DNA of 64,000 nucleotides from Coniferiporia sulphurascens (Eukaryota; Basidiomycota; Agaricomycetes; Hymenochaetales; Hymenochaetaceae), in NCBI GenBank assembly GCA_002794785.1, contig NBBA01000026.1:62001-126000 (forward strand). Direction: 5' to 3'. Under the pieces are notes generated by a model. It saw only the letters and a list, made by a program, of their open reading frames with translations, ran no database searches and was not told the DNA's origin. The position numbers and the translations under genes are program-made. Position 1 is the first letter of the stretch. Each line of letters starts with the position of its first letter. Below are positions 1-9,822 of this stretch, in pieces.

Positions 1-566
1 TTTTGCGCTGATGGCTTAAGCTGACGGGGCACCTAAACCGCCTTTCTGACCATGCCCCAGGCGCCATACGGCTCTCCTTCGCTGCAATGGACCTAGGTGG
101 ACACCCAACCGACGAGGATATGGACCTGGACCTCCTACGGGATTACATGCATCGTATGCTCGGACCCCGAACCCAGGACTCGGACCCAGCCCTTTTAGAG
201 CTCTCAGGTACGCTCCCCCCCTTTCTGCTTGATTAGGGCCTGCCTTTCGAATTCCCTTGAATATGTCTCGGCCGGCGCTCTCACCCCCCCTTTCCAATTC
301 TAAGCTTCTTACTTTTACCTGCCCTTAACCACCCGGTTTGTTTGTAGTGATATGTATTCCTCCCTCTCCCCTTGCCTCCTTACTAAATAGGGGCTCTTCA
401 CACACCGGCACCCGTCTAGGGAGCAGAGCCCCCGCCCAGTTTCGTGTGATGCGCGATGACAGGCGCCTCCGTTGTTATGTAGTTAGGGCCCCCCCTTCAG
501 GGGGGCAGCTTGTAATTATGTAATACTGCAGGAATAATAATAATAATAATAAAAATAATAAAAAAA
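1..566 (+). mobile_element. LINE 3' end (ORF2 C-terminus, 3' UTR, TAA tail)
   Basis: The window opens inside a plus-strand LINE. Positions 3-236 encode the last part of ORF2, matching the C-terminal region of the other copies and ending in a TAG at 234-236. A TGA at 9-11 replaces an arginine codon, so this copy is dead. The 3' UTR (237-~530) carries the GC hairpin near 487-505 (C-run, TTCA loop, G-run) and ends in a TAA-rich tail at about 530-566. The 5' part lies outside the window. Confidence 0.85.
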
Positions 567-924
567 GAGGGGGTCACAAGGTGGCCACACATGCCTTATC
601 CACAGATGGAAGGTGCTACAGCTGCCGAGGATGTGAGCAGTCAACTGTGCGGGCCAGGGGGGGTGGTTGTGCCACCTGCAATGCGAAATCAGGCTGTGCC
701 TGCATCAGTAGGCTGAGTCAAAACTCAGCCAGTAACCCCCATAGGGACCGGCCCAACAGAGGACCTGTGCAACTGCAGATAGCTCGCTGTGTGGGTGGTC
801 AACTGAATGCATGAGCAGCTTTCTAGGTCGGCAGGAAGGGAGGCCATGTACCACCAAATATTTGTTGGCGGTGGAGGCAAGTGGGTGGGCAAGCGAGAGC
901 ATCCACCGGTCCATGACACCGACC
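567..924 (-). mobile_element. Internal LINE fragment (end of RNase H and C-terminal region)
   Basis: Read on the minus strand, this stretch encodes the segment after the RNase H domain, including the conserved GPYGGYWLSFDSAY block and the Cys/His motif beginning SHC. Both ends are truncated. On its 5' side it is fused in the same orientation to R-like sequence (925-1175), so it may be the LINE half of an R-LINE chimera. Confidence 0.75.
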
Positions 925-1175
925 ACCTCCTGTCATTCCCAGTGAAGGGTTCATGAGTAGGGGCCTGCCATCTCCCCCAAGGGCCCGTGGTGGCCTGTTG
1001 CTCTCGCATCGGCTGGTTATCACTGACGACGCCACATGTTATGAGACCCCTATGTCCTTATAGCATCTAATGCCATCATCAGACACCCTTTTGGGAATTT
1101 GGGGAGGCAGTTCTTTGATAAGTCATGCCAAGGACTTCGTGGCCCCATGACCGAGGTCACTACCCAAGGGTATGC
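925..1175 (-). repeat. Partial R repeat
   Basis: Positions about 960-1130 are clearly similar to 40655-40815 of the complete R repeat, including the block around TGTTATGA and the stretch ending in GTCATGCCA. The outer ~35 bp on the left and ~40 bp on the right do not match that copy. No ORF is convincing here. The orientation given is that in which R precedes LINE sequence. Confidence 0.6.
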
Positions 1176-2036
1176 CATCCCTTCTTGACCTCTTACCACC
1201 ACCATCTCCCTAGAGCAGGTAGCTCAAACTCCCCCATGGCAGATTGGTTTGGTGGTCGTCCCCTACGACCCACAGGCCTCTCCACTGCTAGTTCTACAGT
1301 GTCGGGCACGGCCAATCCAGGCCGCTGTCAGTCGCCAACTGCCCCCTGCAGCCGCTCGCTGTCCCCACCAGCACGACTAACCGCCCCCGACTACGACAAC
1401 CTAACAGGAGTCACCCCCATCGGCAACCTAAATGAGTGGCCGCAAAGGGGGACTCAAACCGCCCTTGATGTCGCCTTGGTCCAGCAAACCACCAACCAAG
1501 ACACTGACGACCAGATGCAGGACAACCCGCAGACACCCCCCCAGTCGACTGGCAAATGCAGAGCCGACGTCCTATCCCCCAAGACCCCCCGCAACCGACT
1601 GGTCACCTCAGAGTTCATAAGAGCACTGACAGACTTCGCACCAAACGTAGAAAGGGCCCTCGACAACCTCAAAGCCGACATCGAAAAGGCTGCCAGCTCC
1701 ACATTGGTCGTACAGGCAACAGCAGCATTCCTGGGGAAACTAACGGCCCTCAGCCATGAAGCGCTCTCGACAACATACCAGATGCAAGATCGGGATGACC
1801 CGGAACACATTGCCACTCATGCAGTGGAGCAGGAATATGCCCAAGCCACGATGGGCATGAGAATCTCACTTGGTGCACCATTCTCCTCAGCCATGAGAGC
1901 CCTGTTCACCTTCAGCATGAGGACTAACCAGCAGGCTCAAGCCCAACCTACTCCCCCTGACTCACAGATATCAGCATTAGTGTTAGTAAATTGATGAAAA
2001 TCATTTTCATCAGATCGACAGATTATCAAGATTGAC

Positions 2037-2687
2037 ATGGCAAGACCCATAACTCTAATCAATACCAGGAATCTATGCCAATGCTGTAAAGATGCAGATC
2101 AAGTAGCATGGAAAGCGTTTAACATTGCATGTGCAACAGTAGGACAGAATGCAGGATATGACAACTGTCAAATTACATTCGATCATACTACAAGGGAACA
2201 ACAAGTGGCGGAAAGGCTAGAAGTAATAATCAAACATAGAGCAACTATGTTCTCATACCAATTGAATAGATATGTAATCAGTGCTTACACAAGAACCAAG
2301 ATTTATAATCAGCCACATAATGAATTATGTTATCAAAGGGCGGTTATTACATCAACCGATTATGCAGAAGCGGCACACCAAATAGTTCATACTATCAATA
2401 AACAACTATGAGAACAACTATTCGCATACAAAGCCAACTTCATAGCCAAAGGACACACAACAGTAGATTGAAAGGAACCAAGACCAGGACAGGAGTTAAT
2501 ACCAATAGATAAAGAGATTATAATACAGTGGTTCAATGATGAACCTTCATATAGAGTTACACCAGGGTATAGTAGGATAACAAATATAAATGCTATGGGA
2601 CCTGAAGCGCTCTTTATGCCAATAGATGATAGGACACCAGAATGAACCCCTTTCAATGACATTATGGAAGGAATGACTCAATCTTAG
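2037..2687 (+). pseudogene. ORF inside LTR-B (216 codons, unknown function)
   Basis: The frame starts with ATG at 2037, 56 bp into the LTR, and reaches TAG at 2685-2687. It is broken by TGA at 2409-2411, 2469-2471 and 2643-2645. At the first and third the other LTR-B copy has CGA. The product has an N-terminal C-x2-C (LCQCCKDAD), an aromatic/Asn-rich middle and a DDRTP motif near the end. The same layout occurs in the 200-residue ORF of LTR-C (47878-48480). I recognise no known domain. It is upstream of the LTR TATA box, in the same sense. Confidence 0.7.
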
Positions 2688-3146
2688 TCTACGGTAATAA
2701 GTAACAAGCCACAACAAGATAAGATTAAGAAGGCTAGCATAATCTCTGAGCCACACAAGTATATCTAAGTGTTCAGCTAAGAACAGCTGATGGAAGCATG
2801 GCGATCAATTAGAAGACACAATTGATGGGAGCCAAGTATAGCGCATCGCACAGCAGAACCAATTAGGAAATAAGGAGAAGCATCATAGGTATAGTAGTAT
2901 CTGAGAATGGTTAACTTAGGTATTATACTGTATGACTCAATGGAAACTCAGGGAAGGTTCTGGCATAAGATAAAGATAGCATGGTAGGCTGTAGAATGTA
3001 CCGGAATATGTAACTGACTCATAAGAAGCTAAGAATAGTAAAAAGCATGTACAGGATGGTACTGGAACATTCTTATGACTTATAAAGTGAGAGTAGTATG
3101 TTGTAGTATCTACCGGAACATGGTAAATAGACTACAACATGTAGGG

Positions 3147-3154
3147 TATAAAAG
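3147..3154 (+). promoter_or_regulatory. TATA box of LTR-B
   Basis: The motif TATAAAAG is found here and at the equivalent place in the minus-strand copy (about 35688). It lies downstream of the LTR ORF and about 180 bp from the LTR 3' end, where an LTR promoter is expected. About 45 bp downstream is a CT-rich motif resembling LINE and R 5' ends. Confidence 0.6.
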
Positions 3155-4613
3155 CCCAACATAAAATTGCAGTAAAAAGCAGTTTAATTCATCTCTTGTC
3201 TCTTACCACCATCATCAGCTCTAACACTCTAGCAAGTAGAGGGTAACAAGCCTACCCTAAACTAACTAGCATTATTGTGTGAATCTGTTATTACTTGCTT
3301 CAATCCCTTAATCAGGGAGCGAATCTAACAGTTAGCAGACGTAGTGAAGCAGCTCTCAGTCGATGTGGGGAACCTCACCCGCCAGGTCTCCTCCCTGGCT
3401 TCATGCCCTGCCCTGTGGCCTCAGCAGGCCCCACAGCAGACTCCCACCAACATGGGAGGAACCACCCCCGCCCCCACCACCATGGCAATGGTCGCCACAA
3501 CCATCACTCCGGCTCAGCTTGAGGCCACAGCAAAAGTCGTGCTGGCTGGAGCCCCAATGACGTACGCTCAGTTAGCAGTGATAGCAGCTAACCTCCCCCA
3601 GCCCCCCGCAGCCCAGACAGCCCCAGCAAAGAAGGTGAAGAAAGTCCGGCAACCACCACCCCCCCCAAAATGTACACCAAGGAACCTACCTTGGTACTAA
3701 CACTGCGGGACCTAGTCACCCCTGCAGCTATGCATAAGTCAGGCGCATCTCTCATGGAAATGGCCTGGGGTTTCTTCTGGGCCCTACCTACTGCTGACAT
3801 GGTCACCGTGCTGTCCTCCAAGTTCAATGTGAAGGGCAACCTGGTGACCACCTTTGCAGAAAGACCCACCTCCTCCACTCCCACCACATCAGTGATCATT
3901 GACCACCATGTGGATGCATTCACAAAGTACATGTGTGATTGCTGCCTAGCCCTCCCAGCAGACCAGCCCATTTCGGACCAATTCCAACTAACCCCCTCCA
4001 GAGTTCGCCCTAGATCGACATTACACATCTCTATGGTGCCCTGCAGGGATGTCTTCTTTGGGCAAAACCCCCACCCCATCACCAAGGCAGCACTCCTCAT
4101 GGAAGTCCACCAAAACCCCTCCCTCAAGCACCTCGATTTCATGGTGCCACCCCACTACACGACGGTTCTGGAAAAGCTTCCCCTCTTGGCGGCATGCCCG
4201 GTATCCTTCACCTTTGTTGACCCAGACAGGCAAACCTGAGCACACCTCCTCAAGAGAAACAGGGTTTACCTATTCGGATCCTCCCTCCGCCTTTTGGTCC
4301 CACCAGTCCGGCCCGGCCTCACCCAGTGTGAGCACTGCCAAGGACTCGGCCACAGAAAGAAGGGCTGCCAAGCCCAGGCTCGTTGCGCCGAATGTGCTGG
4401 ACAGCACTTGACGGCCAACCATCGTAAGTTGTGCACATACTGTGCAAATGATGCAGTCGAAGGAGACGCCTGCCCCCACCCCTGCCACTGTGCTAACTGC
4501 CAGGGTGACCACCCCACCACCCTTCCCACCTGCCCGAAGAAGAAGCGCTTCTGCATCATCGACTCCACCCTCCAGGTTGAAGAGGACACTGATGCCTTCA
4601 TGGAAGAGGACCA

Positions 4614-5203
4614 ATGAGTGCACAAATCCATGTACTGTCAACAGGGTCCCCTCCCGCCATCCCCGAAAGCTTATCATGCAGTCGGTGGACCACCCTTGCC
4701 ACGAGCTCTCTGCAGTTGCTCAAGTCCTCTGCCACGCCAGTCCCTATGGGGGCTACTGGCTGAGTTTTGACTCAGCCTACCGACGCAGGCATGGCCTGAT
4801 CTCACACTGTAGATGGCACAACCACCCCCCCTGGCTGGCCCAGTCAACTGCACATGTTTTAGGCGGTTGCCTCACCTTCCAACCTTGGATACGAAAGATC
4901 TGGCCCCCCTGTGACCCCCTTCTGACCCACCACACTGAGTGGGCTGATGAAAACCGTCTCCAGGTTCTGCGCTGCTGGCTTAAGCTGATGGGGCACCTCA
5001 ACTGCCTCTCAGACCATACCTCAGCCACCATCCGCCTGGCCTTTGCCATGATGGAGCTTGAGGGACACCTGACTGACAAAGATATGGACTTGGACCTCCT
5101 CAGGGAATACATGAGTCATATGCTTGGAAGCCATACCCAGGACCCAGACCTGGCTCTCTTGGAGCTCTCAGGTGCGCTTCCTCCCTTTTCCTCTGGTCTA
5201 TGA
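4614..5203 (+). pseudogene. ORF2 remnant: start codon joined to C-terminal region
   Basis: ATG at 4614 overlaps the ORF1 stop (ATGA), as in five other copies. Only the first few codons match an ORF2 start. From about 4634 the sequence encodes the region after RNase H (AVNG-like block, GGYWLSFDSAY block, SHCRWHNH motif) up to TGA at 5201-5203. The endonuclease, RT and most of RNase H are therefore deleted, about 3.7 kb compared with other copies. The C-terminal part is open over about 190 codons. Confidence 0.75.
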
Positions 5204-5448
5204 CTGCCTTTCGGACTCTCCTGCATATGTCCTGGCTGGCGCTCTCGCCCTCCCTTTCCAATTCTAAGCTACCCCCATTTGCCTGATGTCGTCCTTTTTG
5301 GCTTGGCCATAGTTACATGTATTCCTCCCTCTTTCTTGGTTTTGTAACTAATAGGGGCCCTTCCCACTCTGGCACCCTTCGGGGAGCAGGGCCCCTGCCC
5401 AGTTTTGTGTGCTGTGCGATGATGGGTGCTTCTGTTGTTATGTAGTTA

Positions 5449-5469
5449 GGGCCCCCCCTTCGGGGGGCA
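5449..5469 (+). other. Conserved LINE 3' hairpin, UUCG loop
   Basis: A run of C and a run of G flank TTCG, giving a GC stem with a C(UUCG)G-type loop. It is followed by a conserved block ending CTGCAGGAATAA and the tail. Equivalent hairpins occur near 487, 17501, 25203, 28649, 39866, 60571 and 63209, and on the minus strand near 22320, 29467 and 55690. It is a candidate RT recognition structure. Confidence 0.65.
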
Positions 5470-5527
5470 GCTTGTAATTATGTAATACTGCAGGAATAAT
5501 AAATAAATAAATAAATAAAAAAACGAG

Positions 5528-6271
5528 GACATCCCTGGGAATGAATGGGCAGACTCCGAGGTGAAGTTAGCAACTGAGCTTCCCCCTGCCACCTTAGCCC
5601 CCTCTATCTCCGCTCTGAAGGAAGTCGCCACCCGCACACTTAGCAGACGCTGGTCCCTTCAGCTGGCCTGCCCCCTGGCCTCCACTGCTGACAAATACTT
5701 GGCAGTAACAGGGCCTCCCACTCAATGACCGAGAAAACTCCTCACCATCTCAGTCAACCACCCCTGATCAGAGCTCACTGCAGTGGTGCAGGTCCTCTGT
5801 CAAGCCGGTCCCTATGGGGGCTACTGGTTGAGCTTTGACTCAGCTTACCAGCAAAGACATGGCCTGATCTCCCACTGCAGGTGGCACAACCACCCACCAT
5901 GGCCGGCTCAGTCAACCTCCCACGTCCTAGGCGGATGTGAAACATTCCAGCCCTGGATAAGATGAGTATAGCCAAGAAGCGACCCCCTCCCTGTCCACCA
6001 TTTGGAATGGGCAGATGAAAACCACCTCCTGGTACTAAGGCGCTGGCTATGCCTCACAGGCCACCTCAACTGAATGTCCAACTGCACAGCCGGAGCGATT
6101 CGCCTCGCCTTCACAGTTATGGAATTAGACGGACTCCCCATGGACAATGACCTCGACTTGGACACCCTCCAGGGTTATGTGCAAAGGTTGCTCGGATCCA
6201 GGACTCAGGACGCAGACCCAGCCCTCTTGGAGCTTTCAGGTACGCTCCCACCATTTCCCACTGACTCTTGA
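5528..6271 (+). pseudogene. ORF2 C-terminal part (end of RNase H, Cys/His region)
   Basis: Residues follow the other copies in order: DIPGNEWAD of RNase H, the PLASTADKYLAV block, GGYWLSFDSAY, SHCRWHNHPPW, and the acidic DLDTLQGY-like end. The stop is at 6269-6271. Premature stops show that it is not functional. Its divergence from neighbouring copies marks a separate LINE subfamily. Confidence 0.75.
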
Positions 6272-6534
6272 TTGCCCTTCGGATTCCCCATTGGTTTCTT
6301 CTATGGCACCTGCAGCCACTCCTTTCCTCTTCTAAGGGACTGCCTTTTCCTGATCTCGCTTTGACTTGGTTGGGTTAGAAATAGTCGCAATATGTATGCC
6401 TCCCTCCCCCCTTTTTCTCCTCTTTCCCCTAATAGGGTGTGTAAGCCCACTAGGCCTCCCTAAGGAGGCATGTGCCCTGCCCAGTTTCGCTCGATGAGTG
6501 ATGATGGGCGCCTCGGTAGTTAGGTAGTTTACAG

Positions 6535-6553
6535 GCGGCCCCTACAGGGCCGC
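6535..6553 (+). other. LINE 3' hairpin, covariant version
   Basis: GCGGCCC (6535-6541) and GGGCCGC (6547-6553) pair perfectly around a CTACA loop. It sits where the other subfamilies have a C-run/G-run hairpin. The stem sequence differs but pairing is kept, which argues for selection on the structure. Confidence 0.6.
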
Positions 6554-6606
6554 AGGTGTATTGTGTAGCTCAGTAGGAATAATAAAATTTAAAAAAATAA
6601 AAAAAA

Positions 6607-6858
6607 GGCCATGCCTGCAGCGGTAGGCTGAGTCGAAACTCAGCCAGTAGCCCCCATAGGAACCGGTGCGGCAGAGGACCTGAGTGACTGCGGTTAGCTC
6701 TTTGCATGGGTGGTCGACCAAATGCATGAGTAGCTTTTGAGGTTGGTGTGATGGGAGGCCATGGACTGCTAGGTACTTATTGGCAGTTGAGGCAAGAGGG
6801 CAGGCTAGCGAGAATGTCCATCGCTCCATGAGGGTGCAGACGGTGACCTCTTTTAGTG
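6607..6858 (-). mobile_element. LINE fragment, 3' half of an R-LINE chimera
   Basis: On the minus strand it encodes the ORF2 segment from the ALKEV block just after RNase H through the SFDSAY block. At its 5' side (6858) it is joined directly, in the same orientation, to the 3' end of repeat R. It ends against the tail of the plus-strand LINE at 6606. Confidence 0.7.
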
Positions 6859-7151
6859 CCAGAATTAAAGGGTGCCCTTGTGGGGCCCCACTACGTGTGC
6901 ACCTTCCTTGTGACATAGAAGCCTGACCGGTAGGACTTACACCTGACATGCTGTCCTCTACGACACACTGGATTGGGAAGGGCGTGCCATGCCAGGGAGA
7001 CATTCCGAGTGGGGGTCGCGGCGCTGTAGGCACTACCCCACCCATTGGGTGCCCCCCCTACCTTACACATTCCCCCCCTTACCCTGCTTTCCATTGTAGA
7101 GTGCCACTTGTTTCTGGGAATCAACTTAAGCACACAATAGGACTTACTCCT
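6859..7151 (-). repeat. R repeat, 3' ~290 bp
   Basis: This is highly similar to 40003-40296, in the same orientation, starting with CCAGAATTAAAG on the plus strand (the R 3' end in reverse) and diverging after ACTTACTCCT. No coding capacity is evident. Confidence 0.75.
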
Positions 7152-7816
7152 GAGTGTCTTGAGCGTGACATAAGCTGTCTACCCAAGGAGTTGCGCCGCT
7201 GCCTGTTTGTGGCTTTCGCCGGGGGCGGTGTTGGCCACAGCTTCGAAGTAGCTGGAGCGCAGGTCGGTGATGGCGTCCAGGAATCCGTCCAGTGGGCTGC
7301 GAGCCATGCTTGGGCAGGGGCGGGGGGTGTGGGGCGACAGGGCCGTTGTATCCCGCTTTTGTGACGCGGCAGGCGAGGGTGTCTGGTATGGGGGGTCTGA
7401 GTTCGGGATGTAGTCCTCTTCATTTCCAGTGTCATAGTTGTGGGGCTCTACGACGTTGGAGGTGGCAGACAGGGGGCGGCTATTAAACTGTTCGAACATA
7501 GCTGTGAAGGCCGCATTCGAGACACCTATAGCAGAGGAGGGAGCCAGGCAGAGGGCGTCTGGCGACGATTCCGGGGCGGGTGTCTGGGCGGAGGGCTGGG
7601 CGTAGGGTATGGGGGTCGTTTCGCATTGAGCAGCAATGATAGCTTCGGCAGCCAGGTTGGCAGCCGTCTCAGCGGCCCTTGCTGCAGCTAGGCTAGCTGA
7701 TGAGGATGAGGGGATGGTAGGTCTTGTGCGACAAAAAGCACCACAATAATCTGACATGGGGGAGTTTTAGCTGCCTGCACTAGTGAGATGGTGGTGGTTA
7801 CTGGTCAAGAAGGATG
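7152..7816 (-). mobile_element. LINE 5' end with divergent ORF1 start
   Basis: The minus strand starts at 7816 with the canonical 5' end (CATCCTTCTTGACCAGTAAC) and the ~58-bp 5' UTR. ORF1 follows from 7757. The 3' side stops at R sequence. The 5' end abuts, head to tail, the truncated 3' end of another minus-strand LINE at 7817. Confidence 0.75.
7179..7757 (-). pseudogene. LINE ORF1 N-terminal part (divergent subfamily)
   Basis: ATG at 7757 is in the conserved CCCCCATGTC context. The 192-codon frame is rich in Ala, Ser, Thr and Pro and shares the NLAAEA-like and SSPDAL blocks with other ORF1 N-termini. Residues from about 100 on (MARSPLDGF segment) differ. It ends at TAG 7179-7181. Sequence beyond that is cut by R, so no zinc knuckles remain. 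Unlike four other copies it has AGA, not TGA, at codon 15. Confidence 0.65.
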
Positions 7817-9764
7817 AGCATACCTGATAGCTCCAAGAGGGCTGGGTCCGAGTCCCGAGTTCTGGGTCTGAGCATAAGACACATGTATTCCTGTAGGAGG
7901 TCCAGGTCCATATCCTCGTTGGTTGGGTGTCCATCTAGGTCCATCGTGGTGAAGGCCAGCTGAATGGCACCCATGGCATGGTCAGAGAGGCGGTTTAGGT
8001 GCCCCGTCAGCCTTAGCCAATGGCACAAAACTGGGAGGTGGTTTTCGTCAGCCCACTCTGAGTGGTGGACTGGGAGAGGGTCCCAAGGTGGCCACACATG
8101 CCATATCCATGGGTGGAAGGTGCTACAGCTGCCGAGGATGTGGGCGGTCGACTGCACAGGCCAGGGGGGGTGGTTGTGCCACCTGCAGTGCGAGATTAGG
8201 CCATGCCTGCAACAGTAGGCTGAGTCGAAGCTCAGCCAGTAGCCCCCATAGGGACCGGCACAGCAGAGGACCTGTGCGACTGCAGCTAGCTCACTGCAGG
8301 GGTGGTCTACCGAATGCATGAGCAGCTTTCGAGGTCGGCGTGAGGGGAGGCCGTGAACTGCCAGGTACTTGTCGGTGGTTGAGGCAAGGGGGTGGGCTAG
8401 TGAGGACATCCATCGCTCCATGAGGGTGTGGATGGCGACCTCTTTTAGTGCGGAGGTGGAAGGTTTGAGGTCGGATGGGGGGAGCTCTGTTGCCAGCTTT
8501 GCTTCCGTGTCAGCCCATTCATTGCCAGGGATGTCCGAGTGACTGGGACACAATACAAAATGAATGGTGAGCTGGGGGTATGAATCCAGCAGAGTCTCAA
8601 CACCCACTTTCCAGATGTGGAGGAGGTGGGCACCAGGGGCAGCAGCCCAGGTACGGAAAAGGTGGAGGGCGGTCAGTGAATCGGATAGAAAGAAGATGTC
8701 TGATGCGATGTGCAGTTGTGCCAGGAGGCAGCGTGCTACCCAGCCCAGGGCCATGGCGAGGGAGAATTCCTCAGCATCCATGGCTGTGGCACAGGTGGGG
8801 GACTCCAGTCGGTGGGACCAGAGTCAGGTGTGGCTGAGCATTGCGCAGATGGCTGAACCTGACTTATTGTCAATGTGGGAGCCGTCAGTGAATACCTGGA
8901 CATGGGGGGTGAGGCCTAGTTGGTGCGCTGCTGTTACGAATGATTTCTGGGTGTCGGCGCTAACCGGGGTGATGGGAGTGGTGAAGAGGACTCGGCCTTT
9001 CGTGAAGGCCAGAGGTTCCATCCATGGGGGATGTGTGTATGCAGGGACCTGTTGAACCCGGGGGGCTCGGACCTGCAATGAAAGGGAGAAAGGTCTATTA
9101 GCTACGTTTTTTAAAAATTTTCAACCAATAGAGTGCAGGGTGCGCCAGAGATGCAGGGAATGGGTCATCTTTATATACTCGAAATAGAAAGAGAGAGGGG
9201 GAACAGAGCAAAGAAAATTAGTGGAATGGGGGGAGGCGTCTTTGAAGACACCCAGGATCCAGCGGCAGGCCGTGTTTTGCACGGCCTGGAGGCGGGTTAC
9301 CAGGGTTTTTTGGCGGCGGCCATGGTACCAGACTGGTGCCCCCCATGACAGGATGGAGCAGACACAGGAGGTGTATAGGCAGCGGAGGAGGAGGGCTGAT
9401 ATGCCGCATTGTGTGTTGCCTAAAATGCGGAGTGCAGTGAGGGTGGAGAGCCCCTTGGAATGCATGCGCTTGATGTAGGGCTTGAAGGAGAGGCCTGGGT
9501 CCCACCATATCCCCAACCACTGGAGGGGGATTGAGGAATGGATCAGGGTGTCAGGGTCGACCTGGACGCCAGCAGTGTTCCAGATGTTGTAGCCAGTATG
9601 TCACTGCGGGGGGTGAAAGTGGAGGCACTCCATCTTGGCAGCTTCGATGTTGAGACTGATGGTGCCGAAGAGGGTATCGAGTTGTTGGTAGGCGTGGGCG
9701 AGAGCACGGCAGTTGGATGCCACTGAGGGACCTACGCAAATGAGTAAGTGGTCGTCAACATATG
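7817..9764 (-). pseudogene. ORF2 second half (RT from YVDD, RNase H, C-terminal region)
   Basis: Reading from 9764, this piece starts at the Y of the RT catalytic YVDD motif, because the full-length LINE inserted there. It continues through RT thumb-like sequence (IWWDPGLSFK, PVWYHGR), a frame break near 9120, RNase H with FTDGS near 8880, FLSDSL near 8680 and a diverged final His block near 8540, then the C-terminal region. It stops at the SGML codons where the next LINE 5' end begins. Together with 17569-19596 it is one ORF2. Confidence 0.8.
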
Positions 9765-9822
9765 CATCCTTCTTGACCAGTAACCACCACCATCAACTAG
9801 TGCAGGCAGCTAAAACTCCCCC

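Larger units (their letters stand above)
1981..3330 (+). mobile_element. Solo LTR-B (1350 bp) with internal ORF
   Basis: This AT-rich segment starts TGTTAGTAAATTGATG and ends CTAACA, the TG...CA ends of an LTR. The flanking 5-mers are ATTAG (1976-1980) and GTTAG (3331-3335), a target duplication with one change at a former CpG. Removing the insertion restores the LINE ORF1 reading frame. A second copy on the minus strand is at 35507-36848. A TATA box lies at 3147-3154, about 180 bp from the 3' end, so the upstream ~1.15 kb would be U3. No internal region is left. Confidence 0.85.
1236..4617 (+). pseudogene. LINE ORF1 (gag-like, zinc knuckle), split by LTR-B
   Basis: ORF1 should be a nucleic-acid-binding, RNP-forming protein. 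The start at 1236 is chosen because it sits in the same CCCCCATG context as in other copies. An in-frame upstream ATG at 1125 lies before the LINE 5' end. The N-terminal part runs to 1980. Coding resumes at 3336 after the LTR, shifts frame in a C-run near 3660, and continues from 3670 with a TGA at 4237-4239 where others have arginine. CCHC-type knuckles are visible from about 4327 (CEHCQGLGH) to 4540. The stop TGA (4615-4617) overlaps the ORF2 ATG. Confidence 0.75.
1176..5523 (+). mobile_element. Internally deleted LINE with complete ends, interrupted by solo LTR-B
   Basis: The copy begins with a recognisable LINE 5' end (CATCCCTTCTTGACC), followed by ORF1. An LTR-B element (1981-3330) splits ORF1. 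ORF1 resumes after it and ends at 4617. About 20 bp into ORF2 the sequence jumps to the C-terminal region (about 4634 on), so endonuclease, RT and nearly all of RNase H are missing. The 3' UTR with its hairpin (5451-5468) and a TAAA-repeat tail ends at about 5523. It belongs to a subfamily with an ORF1 N-terminus different from that at 9823 or 31386. Confidence 0.8.
5524..6606 (+). mobile_element. 5'-truncated LINE of a divergent subfamily
   Basis: The fragment begins in RNase H at the DIPGNEWAD block and carries the rest of ORF2 to 6271. Several TGA/TAG codons interrupt it, for example near 5725 and 5962. The 3' UTR is clearly diverged from the main family, but it keeps a hairpin (6535-6553) and an A-rich tail ending about 6606. 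It directly follows the tail of the previous LINE. Confidence 0.8.

Noticed and set aside
530..566. TAA and A-rich runs as microsatellites
   Set aside because: Each lies exactly at a LINE 3' end and is the element's tail.
8564..9055. Long open frames antisense to RNase H (for example 8564-9055, 23357-23848, 30554-31096)
   Set aside because: They recur wherever the RNase H coding strand recurs, follow its codon bias and have no start or motif of their own.
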